Origin: Diabrotica undecimpunctata
Lineage: Eukaryota; Arthropoda; Insecta; Coleoptera; Chrysomelidae
NCBI RefSeq assembly: GCF_040954645.1
Contig: NC_092804.1
Span: forward strand, 148,809,108 to 148,873,107
Reading direction: 5' to 3'
DNA: 64,000 nucleotides
The translations under genes and the position numbers were made by a program. The notes under the pieces are model-generated. The model did not search any database. It was not told the DNA's origin and was given only the letters and a program-made list of their open reading frames with translations. Shown piece by piece: positions 43,494 through 55,977 of this stretch (its first letter is position 1; each line of letters opens with the position of its first letter).

Positions 43494-46088
43494 GTAGGGT
43501 GTCCCGAAAAATCGCTTTTTGTTTTTGTTTAATACGAGACCTCTTAAAATTGGGGTAATTGCTCGTAAATTATCACAATAATTGAAAAATAATTATAACA
43601 ATATATCTTTAGGGGTCTACCGAACTTTAAAGTTTTGAAAAATTGCCATTTTTATGGTAATATTTCACTATACTTAATTTCGCATCCTGAACTAAATATA
43701 AAACATTATTTAATGTAAGACCTCTTGAAATTTATGTAATTTCCGATAGATTATCACAGTATTTTTAAAAATAAAACAAAAATATCTCGTAAGGGTTCTA
43801 CCGATCTTCAAGGTTTGGAAAAATTGTCATTTTTGTGATAATATTTTTTTGGTTCCTGAACTAAATTGAGATTGTACTGTACTATTGGATAATACTGCGT
43901 CGTATTATACGTTCCGTTAAAGTTTAGAGAATTCTTTGAACTTTGGTTACATCAGATCTGCTTTGATGGTAGGAGAAAGACGAGTAGAAGAAGAAGGTGG
44001 CTCGGGGTGGTCGACACGTCATTCGACGTTCAACACCATTACAGTTGCGTTTGTTCTAGTGTCAAAAACTGGTTCTATGCGTAGTGAGAGTACTTGTTCT
44101 ATAATGGGACCTTACAAAGAACTTGACGATCGAGAGATACCAACTATAAGAGATGTTATGAAATGTATTTTATTTGTGAAGAACGATCTAAAATTAAAGT
44201 ATAATGGAAAGGATCCATCCAATTCAGAAATATATGCCATTTTTTCTGAAAAAGTTATTAATATTTGGACAAAAGCTTCGATTTCAATCATAACTAAGGA
44301 ACGGATTATTCAGTCACTAAAATACTATTTCGAAAAGTACCTCAGTTTGAAAAGACACCCCAAAAGCAAACAAAATAACAGTTTTGAAATCAAAGTGAAG
44401 TATTTTGTAGATTCAGCTGAAAAGCTTTTCGACGTTGCTGCTTGTAAATGTATTTTTATTAAATCTTGTTCATGTTTAAAACATAAAAAATTCCCATCAA
44501 TGATAGAGACTCTCTGTTGGATTAAATAAATGACAGGAAAATGGTTATAGGCGGTGTTGATAGGAAAGAAACTGCCAGATTTATGAAACGAAGCAGAGAA
44601 AAATAGAAGAATCAATGAGGGCAACAAAAAAGTTGTATGCTACTCAAACGACCGATTCTATAGCAGCAAATTGTGATGAAGAAGCAGTGCCTGACTCTTT
44701 CTCAACAGAGACACCGTCGACTTCCACGTTTAATGGAAATACGTTGCATTTGCCAACAGTTGCTAAAGTCAGTGATAGATACGGTTTATCGATGCGATCT
44801 GCTGCTGCTGTTGCTTCTGCCGTTTTGGTTGACATGGGTTTGGTTTTTACCGAAGATATGACACTGGTTGTTGATAAAAACAAAATCCACAGAGCTGTAT
44901 GTAAAGCCCGAAGAGATGCTTCAAAAGATGTTGCAGGTATTGTTGTAAATAGCATTTACTTTGATGGTCCAAAGGACAAGACACTGATAAATGAGAAAAT
45001 AGGGAATCGTTACCATCGCAAAAAGATTTTGGAAGAACACATCTCATTGTTATCAGAACCCGGATCAATTTATTTGGGACATACAGCGCTTACTCGTGGC
45101 ACTGCAAATTGAATTTTTACTTCGATCACAACTTTTTTGAGGGTCAAAGCTTGAATTTAGATGATATAATTTGCGTTGGATGTGATGAAACTGCAACTAA
45201 TATTGGCTGGAAGGGTGGTGTGATTCAATATTTAGAGGAGTATTTGGAGAGACCGTTACAATGGCGCGTTTGTTTGCTTCATGCCAATGAGTTACCGTTT
45301 CGTCACTTGTTCCTGATAGCGTTATCGAAAGAAATGCCTTTTTTGCCCACCCAGAAAACTTACTTGTGAGTGAGTATGTTGTTTGATGATAGAGATCACA
45401 TTAGGAAGTTGGCATGGCGAAGAATAAAAAAAGCTAACACTGAAAGTAGCGATAAACGCAGAATATTTAAAACACCAAAAATTAACTTCTCTGCTAAAGA
45501 TTATACCGATATTATTATGGCACGAATGTCAGGATTGTCAGGTTACAACACCGTCGGTTCTTCGGCATATTTCTACTTAGGACCTTCACATCATGGTAAT
45601 AGATAAAAGCTTGGATATTTTTGACTTTCCCTGCCACACACAATCTGTGGAATGATGTGTTAAACTGATTACAGATGCCTCGCAGAATGTAACTGATGCT
45701 ACTTCTAGAAATAGCTTTATCAGAACCAGGTTGAGGTCTCGGACAGAAATGCTAAATTTTGGACACAAAAGTAAGTTCAAATTTTAAGTTTTTGTCATCA
45801 AATATAGGATCTATTTTGTTTGTTAAGTTGTTTTGAAGCATTTTCATTAATTTTAATAATAAAATATCTTTAAAATTTAATTTGTGTATTATTTGAAGTA
45901 TTTATGATTTAGGTCTGTACAAACGTAAAATTTACAAAACTTTAAAGTCTAGTAGAGCCCTGAAGGTGACATGCTATCGTATTTATTTTACATTTTTCAT
46001 AATCTTTGGAAAATTACGCAAATTTGGATACCTCTTGCGATAGTGTAGCTCAAAAAAAAAAATTTTATGCAAAGATGGGACACCCTAC
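43494..46088 (+). mobile_element. DNA transposon with 6-bp duplication, superfamily not named
   Basis: Ends GTAGGGTGTCCC on both sides, inverted, flanked by TGTATA at 43488-43493 and 46089-46094. Both ends continue into sequence containing TACCTCTTGCGA-like and AAAATTGTCATTTT-like words. A nearly continuous plus-strand coding region occupies 43936-45606. A 6-bp duplication excludes Harbinger (3), Tc1/mariner (2), piggyBac (4) and ordinary hAT (8), if my boundary is right. Confidence 0.75.
43936..45606 (+). pseudogene. Transposase-like gene, FDGxKDKT / GCDxTxxNxGWKGG family
   Basis: Four blocks in order. 43936-44529: DVMKCILFVKNDLKLKYNG, KVINIWTKASISIITKERII, and a Cys-rich AACKCIFIKSCSCLKHKKFP. 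44530-44620: KMVIGGVDRK region with stops. 44615-45112: LPTVAKVSDRYGLSMRSAAA, NSIYFDGPKDKTLINEK, KKILEEHISLLSEPGSIYLG. 45109-45606: ICVGCDETATNIGWKGGVIQ, LERPLQWRVCLLHANELPFRH, MLFDDRDHIRKLAWRR and PKINFSAKDYTDII. These motifs recur in uncharacterised, multicopy proteins of insects and other animals; FDG and GCD may hold catalytic aspartates (inference). Only about four lesions break the frame, so it is one of the better-preserved genes here. Confidence 0.72.
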
Positions 46089-46105
46089 TGTATAGCATAT
46101 TACTA

Positions 46106-46217
46106 TTTAAATGGGAATAAGCCACAATTAAAGGTTAAAGTAAGTTTATTGACGTTTCAATTTCCAATTCGTTTTGGAACCACTTTAACCTTTAATTGTG
46201 GCTTATTCCAATTTAAA
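46106..46217. repeat. Near-perfect hairpin, 36-bp arms
   Basis: GGAATAAGCCACAATTAAAG (46114 on) with its 28-bp arm is perfectly inverted at 46182-46209. Including flanking TTTAAAT the arms reach 36 bp with one mismatch. The 40-base loop contains GACGTTTCAATTTCC. Confidence 0.9.
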
Positions 46218-47549
46218 AAGCAATTACTTTAAAATGCCACAAGAAAATAGCTCCAGAACAATGTATAGCATATATTAAAGGTTTTATTAAACACTCTGTC
46301 ATTAATTTTAATATATTCTCGGCAAAAAGGCGTAAAATATCTTATTCATTTTACTAATACAAAGCATGGAATTCATGCTAATATTTAATTAGTCTGTTTG
46401 TATAACTGTCAGGTAGTAAACAGACGGGTTCATATTTTCCACATGCTCGTTTAATATTGTTTACTTCACATACATATGAAAATACGAAAACTCAATTTTA
46501 TGAAGTTAGTACAGGTAATGGTTTTATTTCTCTTTTTGGATAATATTACGTTTTTAATATATCTTTTTTGCGATTCATATTTAAAAAATTATAGTAATAA
46601 TATAATAATGATGTTAAATAATGAGGATTTAAGAAAACAAACAGTTCTTAAAGCCTTTACATAACTTTTTTATTATGCAATAACCTTAATTTTCCGAAAT
46701 AATAAATATATTTAAAAGACAACTCATCCGATCAACAAACTGGTAAAAGTAATACACTTACTGTAAAATAAGGAAATATCCTATTGCGAAGACCTTCCTC
46801 GAACTGCTAACGTATTTAATTCAATGTTATTCCAGTAATAACAACCCAGATAATTCTTTGGGAGTTACAATTAGACGTTTTAGAGAAACTTTATAGTTAA
46901 TATCTGAAAATTTAGGATAATGGGTGTTTAGTTATGCTCCTATAACTTCCGATTATACTGGAAGTTGACTAAATCTTCCTTATTTTAAATATAATGCCCT
47001 GTATATTATTATACATTTCGATAGACAACTCTTGAGAATTCTCTCTACATAAGAGTATCGTAACTTACACCGAGTGGTTTATCAGATATGACCAATTTTA
47101 TTTTAAAAAAGATTTGACACAGTGTATCTTTATAAACATTACAATTCAAAAAATTTTATTTAGTAAAAATTTTCACTTGACTGGTCCTGATCGCTGGACA
47201 AAGTCTTCTTACTTTCTAGCAGGGAAGGTGTAAGCTCCCTTTATGTGAAATCATATAACTTCGACCTTGTGTCATTATATTACAAGTTACCATGATTGTC
47301 ATGTAATCCAAAGGTTTTTATACCTATTTTTGTAGCTAACTTGCAACTAATTTCAAAATTTTTCATTGATGATGGTCCAACTAGACCGACAACGTTTTAA
47401 AGATTTGTAATCCTTTTGGATAAATTTTAAATCTTTTTAATGAAACATAATTATAATCATATAATACCACATATCACCATATAACCGAAAAGAATTTTCA
47501 GATCCTAATCAAAGTTAAATAAAATAAGTCCAAAATGAAGGCTCAGAAG
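46218..47549. other. No gene recognised
   Basis: AT-rich. Holds one copy of the CTGATGAT-type hairpin (47366-47394: TTGATGAT, GGTC/GACC stem, GACAACG) and nothing else that I can support. Confidence 0.45.
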
Positions 47550-48397
47550 ACATCTCAGATATCACAACAGAGGAAATAAAAAGAGCTCTCTCAGAGATAA
47601 ACAACAATAAATCACCTGTAGAAGAGGGGATAGTCATAAAACTAATCAAAAAAGGAAAGAAAACTTATGAAGGGTTAATAAATGTGTTAAAAAAAATTCA
47701 ATGTTTGTTTAACAAGAGCTGTAACCCCCTTCCAATGGCATAATGCAATAATAACCACAGTGCACAAAAAGGTGACATTTCAGACCTAAAGAACTACGGA
47801 CCTATTAGTTTACCCTCCCATACATACAAACTATTCATGCAGATAATAACATAATGGCTTGAGAACAAACTGGATAGTTACCAACCTTGCGGAACGCCTG
47901 GGTTCCGCTAAAATTATGAAACAAATGATCATCTATAAGTTATTAAAACGCTAATAAAAAAATGCACAAAATACAACAAGCCTATTTTTCTTATATTCGT
48001 AGACTATGAAAAGGCGTTTGATACTATGATCATCATAAAATGCTTCGAGCATTGGCTGACTACCGCATCGACTACTCATATATTGCCCTGATAAAGAGTA
48101 TCTACGAAATTGGTACAGCTTTTGTCCGACTTTATAAAAATACCAAAAAGTTCCGAATATAATATGGAATTAGACAGGGTGATACTGTCTCCTCGAAAAT
48201 GTTTACAGCTGTAATTGAATATATGTTCAAGTAAATGGTACAAGAGAATAATATGGGAATTCATATAAATGGAGGGGACCTAAACCACCTAAGATTTGTC
48301 GATGACATCGTTATAATGTCTTATAGAGTTGATAAATCTACACAAATACTGAAAACGCTCTATGAAGCAACAAATCAATTGGTTTTAAAATTTACAA
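47550..48397 (+). pseudogene. RTE-like LINE fragment (family A)
   Basis: The plus strand reads ISDITTEEIKRALSEINNNK, KGDISDLKNYGPISLPSH, YKLFMQII, then IFLIFVDYEKAFDTM (motif A, D present) and, in a shifted frame, NHLRFVDDIVIMSY (48283-48318), where F-A-D-D has become F-V-D-D. Stops are frequent. It stops abruptly at about 48397, where the pogo-like gene begins on the other strand. Confidence 0.8.
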
Positions 48398-49651
48398 CTT
48401 CTCATCTAGATCATAAGGGGAAACACCCGATTTACGGAATCCTGAGGTTATATTAATCGGAGTCATTGAATGCTGAAATGCTCTTGTAATACATTCTGGT
48501 ATATCGTATATGGTCATTGGAACTCCGCGGTGGTCCATGAGCCAAGAGTCGACAGCTCTATTATAGTGTGGTCTAAATAAAAAATAAACGCCAACACCTA
48601 ATGATTGTAGTTTACTACTGGAAAAGGAGGGAAAGGTTAAAATTTGGCTAAATCCACACATTAAATTGAAAAATGACTTTCGTAGTTATTGAACAACAGG
48701 AATGTTGGATTTTCGATTGAGGAATTTGTATGGTTTATGAAACGATGCATAACTTTTACAAACAACTTACTGTTCATCCAGCTCGAAGGTGTTGCAAGTC
48801 CCAAACTACCAGTTAACGCATTACGAAGCATATTAGATTTAAAATGAGCCCTAGGAAATATAAAAGCTGGTGAAATCGTATTTTATGAAGCACTTATGTA
48901 GCAGCAGGTCGTTACTAAGGACCCTCTTTCGTCACTAGCTATTGACTCACTTGTTTAACTCCTTTGCAAGTAATCACTTTTTTTAGTTTCTACACAGTTG
49001 TCGTCCCAGGTTTATCCAGATTCTATATTCTAGAGCCAGCGACAAAGCTTTTATGCTTGCTTAAAATATTGTGCAATTTATCAAAGAAAATTGACATATG
49101 GTTATTGAAAGATGTAATACGCTAGAGACTACATCCTTCTGGTTGTCTGATGCTCAAGTTAGGTAATCGTTTTAAAATCCTCTTATCCATTCTAAGCCGG
49201 CAGCTCTATTCTCTGATCAATTATTCGGAATCCAAACATTCTTTTTTTGAGCCATTCGGATGCTAAGTGGCGACATCCAAGAGTTGTTAGGCCGTAGTTT
49301 ATTTTTGAGCACATTCCGAGGTATTCTCTCAGTGCAAATTCTTGTTCTTTCGACATAATTTGGCGGCATTCATAGAAAGGGCTCATTTTTACTGCGGTAT
49401 CAGGGTTATTCCTTAGTTTTTTTCTCGTATCCAAAATAGAAAGATTATTGTTTACTAAAAACATAAAATCTTTAATAGCGAAGCATAATCGATCCTTTAC
49501 AATTTACCTTGCTAAAGTTTAAAATGACACTCCCTTCAGTTCTGCTGCATTTCGCAATGAAAACCCTTCTTTTCAGACTAATTCCGCGGCTTCTCTCATT
49601 TGACTGTCAGAAAAAGAAACAATGTTAGTCTTTCTTTTTCTATTCCTTGCC
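48392..49651 (-). pseudogene. pogo-like (psq HTH) transposase
   Basis: The minus strand starts MARNRKRKTNIVSFSD and SQMREAAELV, a stop, KEGFSLRNAAELKGVS (psq helix-turn-helix). Then 49464-49192: MSKEQEFALREYL, GLTTLGCRHLASEWLKK. The nuclease region 48850-48680 reads GSLGLATPS-like text, FVKVMHRFIKHTNSS and PTFLLFNNYESHFSI, where relatives have LLxDNHESH, so a catalytic D is lost. The C-terminus 48661-48392 gives LGVGVYFLFRPHYNRAVDSW, MTIYDIPECITRAF, and MTPINITSGFRKSGVSPYD. The order is complete, but two or more stops and frameshifts disable it. Confidence 0.83.
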
Positions 49652-49999
49652 ATGATCTACAAAAAAAAATTAACAAATAGTATGAGTTTGTATTATCCAA
49701 CTAACGTTCTCGATGGGGTGCAGTGAGATGCGTCTCAGTCTACTCCAATGAGGATTGTCTCACTGTACCCCTCAGATACAATTTCTCCAAAGTGAGATAT
49801 GTATTTTTTCTAAATTCGATAAAATAAAAATAATATCGCTACACAATTACATGCAAAAATTTCTTTACTTACCATCAATATTAAAATACTAACTCAATGC
49901 AAAACCGAATAATATCGGTCGATGTGAGGAACAATATAATAACTTTCGGGAGTAAAAAATGACACTACCAGCTGGCAAGCAAAAATGAGCCCTCCTCCT
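49652..49999. other. No gene recognised
   Basis: Contains repeated GTGAGA/TCTCAC words at 49725-49798 but no ORF of note. Confidence 0.4.
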
Positions 50000-51170
50000 C
50001 CTAAGTGCCTTCTCTGTTTAGGTTGGCGATCAATATGGCAAATTTCTGTCTATTCTAGGCTTGATGAATAAATTCATTTCCTTTTGTGTGGGTACAATCT
50101 CTGATGTTTCGTAGCCAAGATCTTTTCTTTCGTCCTATGCCCCTTTTACAATCTTTTTCAATCTTGCCTTCTAATATTACCTGGAGCTGCTCAAATTCTT
50201 CTCAAATTGAGGTGCATTATGTGTCCTAGATATGACGTCTTTCTAATTTTGATAGTATTGACCAGATGAGGGCGTGTGTTCATTAAGCTTAATACTTCTT
50301 CATTCGTAGTTCTGCTGGTCCAGCTTACTCTTAGCATTCGGCGGTACATCCACATTTCAAATGAATTTAATTTGTTGACGTCATACTGTTTTAATGTCCA
50401 GGTCTCACAGTCATATAGTAATAGAGACCACACATAACACTTTAGTGTTCTCAATCTTGTTGAGACTGATAGCTTGAGGTTACAGAGCATTTTACGCATA
50501 TTCATGAAACCAGATCTTACTATTTCAATGAGTCTTCTAATTTCTGTTGAGTGGTCTAGTTGACTATTTAGTTCTCTGCCTAGGTATATGAAGCTTTGGG
50601 AACTCTGAAGGGTGATTCCATTTATTTGTATTTTAGGTGTAACTTGTTGATGGAGTTTTTGTGGAATACAAGAATTTTGGTTTTGGAAAAGTTAATGTCC
50701 AATCCCAGCCTGTGACTTTCTTCTGATAATATGTTTATCAATATTTTTAGTTAGTCTTTTGTTTCTGCTAATACTACGGTGTCATCGGCATATTTTATAT
50801 TGGTAATGATGATTCCATTGGCTCTGGTACCTTCAGGGCGATCTTCAAGAGAAGCTCTAATTATATGTTCAACATTATAGATTAAATAATAGGGGGGATA
50901 AAATGCACCCTTCACGCAATTCTCGTTCTATGTTGATGTACTTGGTGTTTCCGTTCTCTGTTCGAACGCATCCTGTGTGGTTCCAATATGTATTACTTAT
51001 GATAGCTATGTCGTGTCCGTCCAACCCTACTTCTTTTAGCACCTCGATCAATTTTTCGTGTTTGATGCGGTCAAAGGACTTTCTATAATCGACAAAGCAC
51101 ACATACAGCCTTTTTGAACCTCAAGATACCTTTCTGCCATCAGTGTCAATCCCATAATTGCTTCTTTAGT
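50000..51170 (-). pseudogene. LINE RT to C-terminus (family B)
   Basis: The most extended family B copy. From 51102 down: MCFVDYRKSFDRIKHEKL (motif A), GLDGHDIAIISN, REGCILSPLLFNL, then IKYADDTVVLAE (about 50810-50775), LGLDINFSKTK, and from 50505 LKCYVWSLLLYDCETWTL, NSFEMWMYRRMLRVSW, TNEEVLSLM and RKTSYLGHIM. The last part to 50000 is in other frames and ends at the family 3' end (AGGAGGAGGAGGG). Stops after LLFNL and a few frameshifts make it inactive. The YADD active site is preserved. Confidence 0.83.
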
Positions 51171-52277
51171 GCCTATAATGATTTTTTCAAAAATGAACAA
51201 GCGAACCAAAGTTAAGATTTGCTGATAGGCTACGTGTTATCGCTACGTATATCGCGATACGTCCCTGGACATCGGTTACTCGAATTTTATAACATACAAA
51301 TATTATCTATTTGAATTTGCCGACAGACGAAATATCGATGGACCCGACTTTACAAGTATCATGTTTTATGGCACAACTTACAGTAATACTTATTTTTTTG
51401 TTAAAAACTGTAGTATTCGTGTTTAAACTCTTTGTACAATTAAAAGCTAATTTTTCTCTAGATTAACGCAAAAAGTTAGTAGGTTGTAAAACTACTTAAA
51501 TGAAACATTGTTTCTATTTCCTGAAAAAATTTGCTTTGTGGGTTACATCTTATCTTTCAACCATCGATATATGCAATATAATCTAAATTCTTGTAGAATG
51601 TATATAATCTAATGTATAAATATAGTCTTAATATAATCTAAATGTACTCTTAATATAATCTAAATAATCTAATGTATAAATAATGTATATAATGTATAGG
51701 TATAATCTAATCTAAATTCTTAATTTTTTGAAAGTTGTAGGTAGGTACTTTGAAAACAAGTCTGAGCTGTAAATCATAGCATTAATCAAGTTTATAGTTT
51801 ATACCCATTATACAAATTTTTAAATGAAACACAATCTTTTAAATTTTTAGCCATCTGTCTGGCATTCATGTATTTCGATTCAGTTAAGAATCAGAGGAAA
51901 CTGTGTTGTGGAATACTGTGTAATACAGTGTAATGCAGTTTCCTTCTTCTCTGTTAGTTGCGCAGTTAAGATGTTAGATGTCGCTTGACATAATAATTTG
52001 TATCTAATGAAATACACTTTAACAAAAAATGATATTATTTTACTTCAATAAAAGTTTTTGTCAGTATTATACTTTGTTTATTTTCGTCCACTTTAGTAAT
52101 TTTCCATTATAATAAAAAATCATAGTTTTGTAATTTGTTCAAATCTCATCAAAAAATGAAGCAGATAGGAGAAGTATTAATGCATTATACATGGTGTCTT
52201 GTATAAAAATACGAATACCATTCGAACGGCGATTATACAAGTACGGAATGCTGGAAAATTAAACTTGAAACTGATTC
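51171..52277. repeat. No gene; degenerate TAATCTAA tandem array at 51595-51715
   Basis: Words ATAATCTAA and AATGTATA repeat about ten times with variable spacing between 51595 and 51715. The rest is AT-rich without coding signal. Confidence 0.5.
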
Positions 52278-53720
52278 TTAACCTTCGGGTAGTGGCGCTA
52301 TAGTTTCTTACAAGTTTAGTTGCCCGGTCCCATAGACTTTTTATTTTCTAGGAGTTTTAAATAGGTAAAATTAAATATATTAAGACGTTTCAGTAAAAAA
52401 AAATAATTTAAACTTTATTACATTACAGAACAATGATTTGAATAGTTATTGAAAAAAAAAATGTCATGTGTATTAATTTTTCCTTATAAAATAAAAATAA
52501 ACAAACGTAACACAACAAACATACTTAAAAACTGTTAAATGAACATAAATGCAACAAATAGCCACAAAAAAACAAAACTATATACTTTTATTGTAGTTCC
52601 CTACAGTTCTGACATATACCTGTGATATGCTCTAAACACATAAATGCATTGCATTTGTAGCAGGAAAAACGAGTTTTTCTATACTTTCTCCAGCCGCAGT
52701 AGGTGCACCTTCCAGCAGGTAAAGCCATTTCTTGATTTTCCGGTGCATCACTTCGAATTACATACTTCCATAAGTCTCAGCTTCAGCGTCCTCGGAAGAT
52801 TACTAAGAGCTGCTCTCCTTTTCAAATGTGGATGAACCAATGCGTTTGCTAAATCTGTTAACAAATGTCGTCGCCGTATATTTGGATCTCCGTTGTTTGC
52901 TTTATATATCACCTGAGTATTGATCGCTGCAACATTTAATAATGTGTAGCATATCACCATGGGCTATCTTCTGCTATTCCGGGAGCAGTTGTAACTAGCG
53001 CACAACTTATCTACAACGTGGACACCCCCTTTTGTATTATTATAAGTAGTGACTATTACTGGTTTAGATTTATCACCACTGTTTATGTCAATATCATCAT
53101 GATGGTGCATGCTTGATATTAAAATCACATTTTTGCGTTTCTTTGGGATATAAGAAACGATTGTGATATCCTCTGTAAAGCCAAACATGCTAGTATGAAC
53201 TGGACGTTTAGTGGGGTTTGAAAACTCGACTGGCAGTTCTGTTTTATTTTTCTTAGCGATCCAATAGTAGTTATTTTGTAATCCCGAAGCAAATTTTCCA
53301 CAAGTGGAACTGATGTAAACCAGTTATCCATTATCAAGTTAACACGTGAACCAGAAATGTGTTTGCACAATCTTAAATCTTAAAACAACATCACTAGGGT
53401 TGTTAGAAAATTTATATAGGCCATCTGGTTGGGATCCCACGTAGACTTTTATTTTTGAAGTCTAAAATACTTTTGAATCACAAACTGCCAATATCTTGAG
53501 TCCGTATGTATTAGGTTTTGAGGGAATGTACTGAAAGAACGAACATTTCCCTCTGAAAGCAGGGAGCATCTCTTCAATGGTAACAAATGATGAATGATTA
53601 TAACCATTTTGACAATTTTTTACGAAATGGTCAAACACCACACGAATGGGAGCTAACTTGTCAATTTTTGATCGCTCTGCACGTGTTTCCTTATCATCAA
53701 ACCTAATGGTTTGATGAGAT
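52278..53720 (-). pseudogene. piggyBac-like transposase, minus strand
   Basis: TTAA at 52278-52281 followed by CCTTCGGGTAGTGG marks the likely 3' end of the element. From 53720 down the minus strand reads FDDKETRAERSKIDKLAPIR, a TIEEMLPAFRGKCSFFQYIP block (first acidic site, E where D is usual), SRVNLIMDNWFTSVPLVENL (second D), MFGFTEDITIVSYIPKKRKN, KPVIVTTYNNTKGGVHVVDK (third site; relatives have GGVDxxDQ), and MVICYTLLNVAAINTQVI. A Cys-rich tail lies near 52600-52700. Changes at two catalytic positions plus stops imply a dead copy. Confidence 0.85.
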
Positions 53721-54180
53721 TTGAATCAAACCATCTTCGACCACTTTCGCGTGAAGTGCGAAATTTTAGTAGTTAAAGAGTGAATATGGCTGTGACTGAT
53801 ATGGGACCTTTGACTACACTTGTCTACACAGCAGAATGAAGGATTGTGAATACTGCTAAAGAATCCCATATAAATTTGTAACGACGAACGCGTGTATAGA
53901 AGTATAACTTCTACCGACAGTCCCACTGGACTGCCACATCCGTTTTTTTTTGTATTCAGCGCTGTATTCCCCACCGTATATCTTTATAAAATCCATTAAT
54001 AAGTTACTTTCTAAACGTGAACATAAATTCGTTACAGTTGACTTCATAATAATGTTTGTAGACCATTTTTTCATTTCTTCTAAAATTTTAAATACTGGAG
54101 AATGTGATTTTTGCATCTATACCCGTCATATACAAAATCAAAATTAAAATTTTGTTTATAACTTGGTTTGGATGTAAATA
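53721..54180. other. Unidentified region upstream of piggyBac
   Basis: Two overlapping minus-strand frames (53726-53974 and 53856-54116) with no recognised domain. It may be a damaged piggyBac N-terminus or chance. Confidence 0.3.
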
Positions 54181-55899
54181 ATGACACCATACTTTAATCA
54201 ATCAATAATGTACAGTAAGAAGTTCAATGCACATAAGTTATTCGTAACGGTCTTAATTTACATATCTCTCGATTATACATAGACCTATTACAATGTTGAT
54301 ATGTGAGAAATATGCTTAAGTATATCTTTGAATATGTATTACTTCGTTAGTGTAGTGTCAATTGATTAAGTAACTTTCAGTATACTGTGTATGTATAGTG
54401 GATTTCTTATGTTATTTATTTGGGTAAGTTTATTTTAATGAACATTAAGTATGTCTATTAATACTAAACAATGTAGACAATAATTTCTATTTTTTAGTTT
54501 TATTAAAAAGTGTGAGACACTTCACTTCATGGTAATTCGATATTGAGCCTTCGCAGTAACGTCTTCTTCTTTTCTTATATATCTTGGGGATAGACTACAC
54601 AAAATCTTAAAATAAACATATTTTGACTTTTGACTTCTAGATCGACAGCAGTTTTCAAAATAAAATCTTGTTTTATTTTATTTTGTTTATACTAAAATGT
54701 GTGTTTTTGTGTAACCTTGTTTTAGAATTGATATATTCCAAAACAAAAAACGTAAACAATATTCTTATTGCTTTCTTATAAAGTCAAAGGCTTTATTAAA
54801 TATTTATTTAAGGCAATAAACATCAAATTAAAAAATGTATTTTTGATTTGATTTTTCGGTTCAAAGTGTAGCAAAAATACTGGGGTGTGTAGGAGGAGAG
54901 AGGTATAAGAAGAGTGGTCTTTATATATGGGATAAAATAGATAACAGTTAAGTAAAGAAGTATGAAAAAAATATTGAACGGAATGTGGCTAGGCTAGCAA
55001 TGTAGGCAAGAGAATGACCACTAGAAACTCAAGGATGGATACGGCCAATTTGCATGCCTTTTAAAGACAGTAAATCAGGAAAATATGTATGATGGATAGA
55101 AAAGAAGATAAGAAAAATGAATAGATATAAAGAAAATTAACAAAGAAAACAGATTGAGGGCGCCAGAAGAGGGATACTACTCTAAAAAGAGTAACGGTCA
55201 CTCTTCCAGGTATCGTATACTGCTAAAATTAATTAAAGTTGATGTAATAAACAAAAATGCTGTAAATGTAAAAAGGTAAGGAAATATTAATAAAAAAATT
55301 ATATGCAAAACAAATTCAAGTTTATTAAATATAACTTCTTAGATTTTGACAATCTCTAAGTTACCAAAAAGTATATGAAAATTTCACAATATAATATTTA
55401 AAAAAAAGGTTGAAAACAACTATAATAAAAAGTTGAAAACTAGACAGAATAACTCTGATATAGAGTGTACAACCTACATCTAGGTTAAAACAACCTTAAA
55501 CAAAATAATGCTAACGTTGGAAGAACGTATAGCCAAGTAAATATATCAAACTAACCTACAATATGACCAACAATACTGTTAAACAACTCTAAATTCAAAT
55601 ATAAACAAAATAATATATATAAATGGGAACAAGCCAAGTTAAACAATTGAAACGGTATATTATCCTGAAGGGATAATAACCGGAGTTAATAACGCAAGAT
55701 GAAATATAAAAAATTAGTTACGTAAACAAATAATGAAATAATTAAAGTTAATAATGAAATAAATGGTTAATACAAAAAACAATGGAAGATAATCTCTGGG
55801 TAGAATTTGAGCTCAAACTTACCGATACCTTACACCAAGGGGAGTTATATTAATTAATATATATATATGTTATAAAAAAAACCTATAACTGGTGAAACA

Positions 55900-55901
<2 letters not shown>
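54181..55901. other. No gene recognised
   Basis: AT-rich, without supported coding frames or paired repeats. AAATGGGAACAAGCCAAGTT at 55621 resembles the arm start of the hairpin at 46106. Confidence 0.4.

Positions 55902-55974
<73 letters not shown>
55902..55974 (+). repeat. (TA)n microsatellite, about 73 bp
   Basis: An uninterrupted TA dinucleotide run. Confidence 0.95.
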
Positions 55975-55977
<3 letters not shown>

